A DNA stretch of 7,035 bases, from assembly GCA_036266975.1 (NCBI GenBank), contig DATAWZ010000047.1:1-7035 (forward strand). Reading direction: 5' to 3'. The notes beneath the pieces are model-generated. The model did not search any database, was not told the origin of the DNA, and saw nothing but the letters and a program-made list of their open reading frames with translations. Source of the DNA: DATAWZ01 sp036266975 (lineage in GTDB: Bacteria; Actinomycetota; Thermoleophilia; Solirubrobacterales; Solirubrobacteraceae). This document shows, piece by piece, positions 5,724 through 7,035 of the stretch. Within the stretch, counting starts at the first letter, position 1; the number at the start of each line of letters is the position of its first letter. The translations under genes and the position numbers were made by a program.

Positions 5724-5730
5724 GCCGGCG

Positions 5731-7035
5731 ATGACGGACCTCCGTTACGACCCACACGAGATCGAGCCGCGATGGCAAGCGCTCTGGGAACGCGAGCGCA
5801 CCTGGGAGGTCGCGAACATCCCTCACGAGCCCGGCGCGGCGCCGACGTCCTACGTGCTGGAGATGCTCCCCTACCCGAGCGGCGAGCCGCATATCGGACA
5901 TTTGAAGTGCTATTCGGTCGGCGACGCGATCGCCCATTTCCACCGTCGCAGCGGGCAGCGCGTGCTGCACCCGATGGGCTACGACGCGTTCGGGTTGCCC
6001 GCCGAGAACCACGCGATCCGCACCGGCGAGCATCCGCGCGACTCCACGCGCAGCTCGATCGAGTCCTTCCGCCGCCAGTTCCACCGCTGGGGGATCTCGA
6101 TCGACTGGTCGCGCGAGCTGGCCACCGACGAGCCCTCCTACTACCGCTGGACGCAGTGGATCTTCGCCGAGCTCTACCGCGCCGGGCTGGCCTACCGCAA
6201 GGAGGCGGCGGTCAAGTGGTGCCCGGTCGACCAGACCGTGCTCGCCAACGAGCAGGTGATCGACGGGCACTGCGAGCGCTGCGGCGCGGTCGTCGAGGCA
6301 CGCCAGCTCGAGCAGTGGTTCCTGCGCATCACCGACTACGCCGACCGGCTGCTCGACGACCTGGAGACGATCCAGTGGCCCGAGCACGTCAAGTCGATGC
6401 AGCGCAACTGGATCGGGCGCTCGGAGGGCGCCGAGGTCGTCTTCCGCTGCGAGTCGGTCGGGGTCGACTATCCCGTGTTCACCACGCGCCCGGACACGCT
6501 CTTCGGGGCGACGTTCTTCGTGATGGCCCCCGAGCATCCCGACGTCCTGCGGCTCGCGGCCGGCACGCCGCAGGAGGCGGAAGTCCGTGCCTACGTCAAC
6601 GGCGCGCTGAACGAGACGGCCGCGGACCGGGGCGCCGCGGACAAGGCGAAGACCGGCGTCGCGCTCGGCCGCACGGTCACCAACCCGGTCAACGGCGAGC
6701 AGCTGCCGATGTTCGTCGCCGACTACGTGCTGATGGAGTACGGCACGGGCGCGATCATGGCGGTGCCCGGACACGACGAGCGCGACCACGCGTTCGCCGT
6801 CGCCCACGGCCTGCCGATCCGTCGGGTCATCGAGGGGCCGGACGGGGCGCTGGACGACGCGTCGCTGCCGTATACCGGCGACGGCCCGATGGTCAACTCG
6901 GGCCGCTTCGACGGCACGCACAACCGCACCGGCTACGAGCAGATGATCGAGTGGCTGTCGGCCGAGGACCGCGGCCGCCGCACGGTCAGCTACCGGCTGC
7001 GCGACTGGTTGCTCTCGCGTCAGCGGTACTGGGGC
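5731..7035 (+). CDS. leuS: Leucyl-tRNA synthetase, N-terminal 435 residues (3' end outside the window)
   Basis: Cytoplasmic class I aminoacyl-tRNA synthetase that charges tRNA-Leu using ATP. The opening YDPHEIEPRWQALW is typical of bacterial LeuRS and fixes the ATG at 5731. Visible landmarks are YVLEMLPYPSGEPHIGH (41-57, with the HIGH ATP-binding motif at 54-57), HPMGYDAFGLPAENHAI (80-96), and the zinc-binding insertion with WCPVDQTV and CERCG (C164, C181, C184). The CP1 editing domain follows, with TTRPDTLFGATFFV (threonine-rich editing motif at 251-256) and AVPGHDERDHAFA (344-356). The conserved aspartate of the editing site, which binds the amino group of misacylated leucine analogues, is in this last segment (D349 or D352). 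The sequence runs into SRQRYWG exactly at the window edge, so the KMSKS loop and anticodon-binding domain lie beyond it. All residues expected up to this point look intact. It is divergent from the propeller gene and probably transcribed from its own leaderless promoter. Confidence 0.97.
   Translation, partial: MTDLRYDPHEIEPRWQALWERERTWEVANIPHEPGAAPTSYVLEMLPYPSGEPHIGHLKCYSVGDAIAHFHRRSGQRVLHPMGYDAFGLPAENHAIRTGEHPRDSTRSSIESFRRQFHRWGISIDWSRELATDEPSYYRWTQWIFAELYRAGLAYRKEAAVKWCPVDQTVLANEQVIDGHCERCGAVVEARQLEQWFLRITDYADRLLDDLETIQWPEHVKSMQRNWIGRSEGAEVVFRCESVGVDYPVFTTRPDTLFGATFFVMAPEHPDVLRLAAGTPQEAEVRAYVNGALNETAADRGAADKAKTGVALGRTVTNPVNGEQLPMFVADYVLMEYGTGAIMAVPGHDERDHAFAVAHGLPIRRVIEGPDGALDDASLPYTGDGPMVNSGRFDGTHNRTGYEQMIEWLSAEDRGRRTVSYRLRDWLLSRQRYWG

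Noticed and set aside
5687..5730. T-box riboswitch or leader-peptide attenuator controlling leuS
   Set aside because: Only 44 bp separate the divergent start codons, which is far too little for a T-box stem or leader peptide plus hairpins.
5704..6921. 405-codon minus-strand frame opposite leuS
   Set aside because: leuS on the plus strand has all expected motifs in order, and the opposite frame shows none.

Overview
The window is GC-rich, gene-dense DNA that looks like the chromosome of a high-GC actinobacterium. Several things point that way: strong G/C bias at third codon positions, GTG starts, little Shine-Dalgarno sequence, a SigG-type (TIGR02960-like) ECF sigma factor with a C-terminal SnoaL-like domain, and a secreted propeller/Ig protein ending in a very basic tail. 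The class Thermoleophilia (Solirubrobacterales) is my best guess. That is an inference from gene style, not from a marker gene. No mobile element, CRISPR array, tRNA or rRNA was seen.

Layout from left to right. (1) Bases 1-724, minus strand: a long alanine/glutamate-rich coiled-coil protein resembling DivIVA or ATP-synthase-b, cut off at the window edge. (2) A 78-bp divergent spacer. (3) 803-2167, plus: an exported or membrane-anchored TIM44-like protein with a signal peptide, a glycine-rich stretch, one membrane helix and two apparent NTF2-fold domains. (4) 2236-2931, plus: a seven-helix Bax inhibitor-1/YccA-type membrane protein, ending at a strong GC hairpin terminator. (5) 3010-4080, plus: the ECF sigma factor. 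(6) 4091-5686, minus: a secreted six-bladed YWTD-type beta-propeller with an Ig-like domain and a basic tail, convergent with the sigma gene. (7) 5731-7035, plus: the first 435 codons of leucyl-tRNA synthetase (leuS), divergent from the propeller gene across only 44 bp.

The genes do not form an evident single pathway. Most look individually transcribed: there are two divergent pairs, one convergent pair, and terminators between units. The most coherent signal is regulatory. Five of the six starts have no Shine-Dalgarno but have a -10-like hexamer 6-7 nt upstream, which suggests leaderless mRNAs. Only the Bax inhibitor-like gene has a clear ribosome binding site and a leader. The envelope theme (coiled coil, TIM44-like, BI-1-like and secreted propeller proteins) may be coincidental. 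I see no convincing evidence of a novel multi-gene system; the more interesting points are details of individual proteins and promoters.
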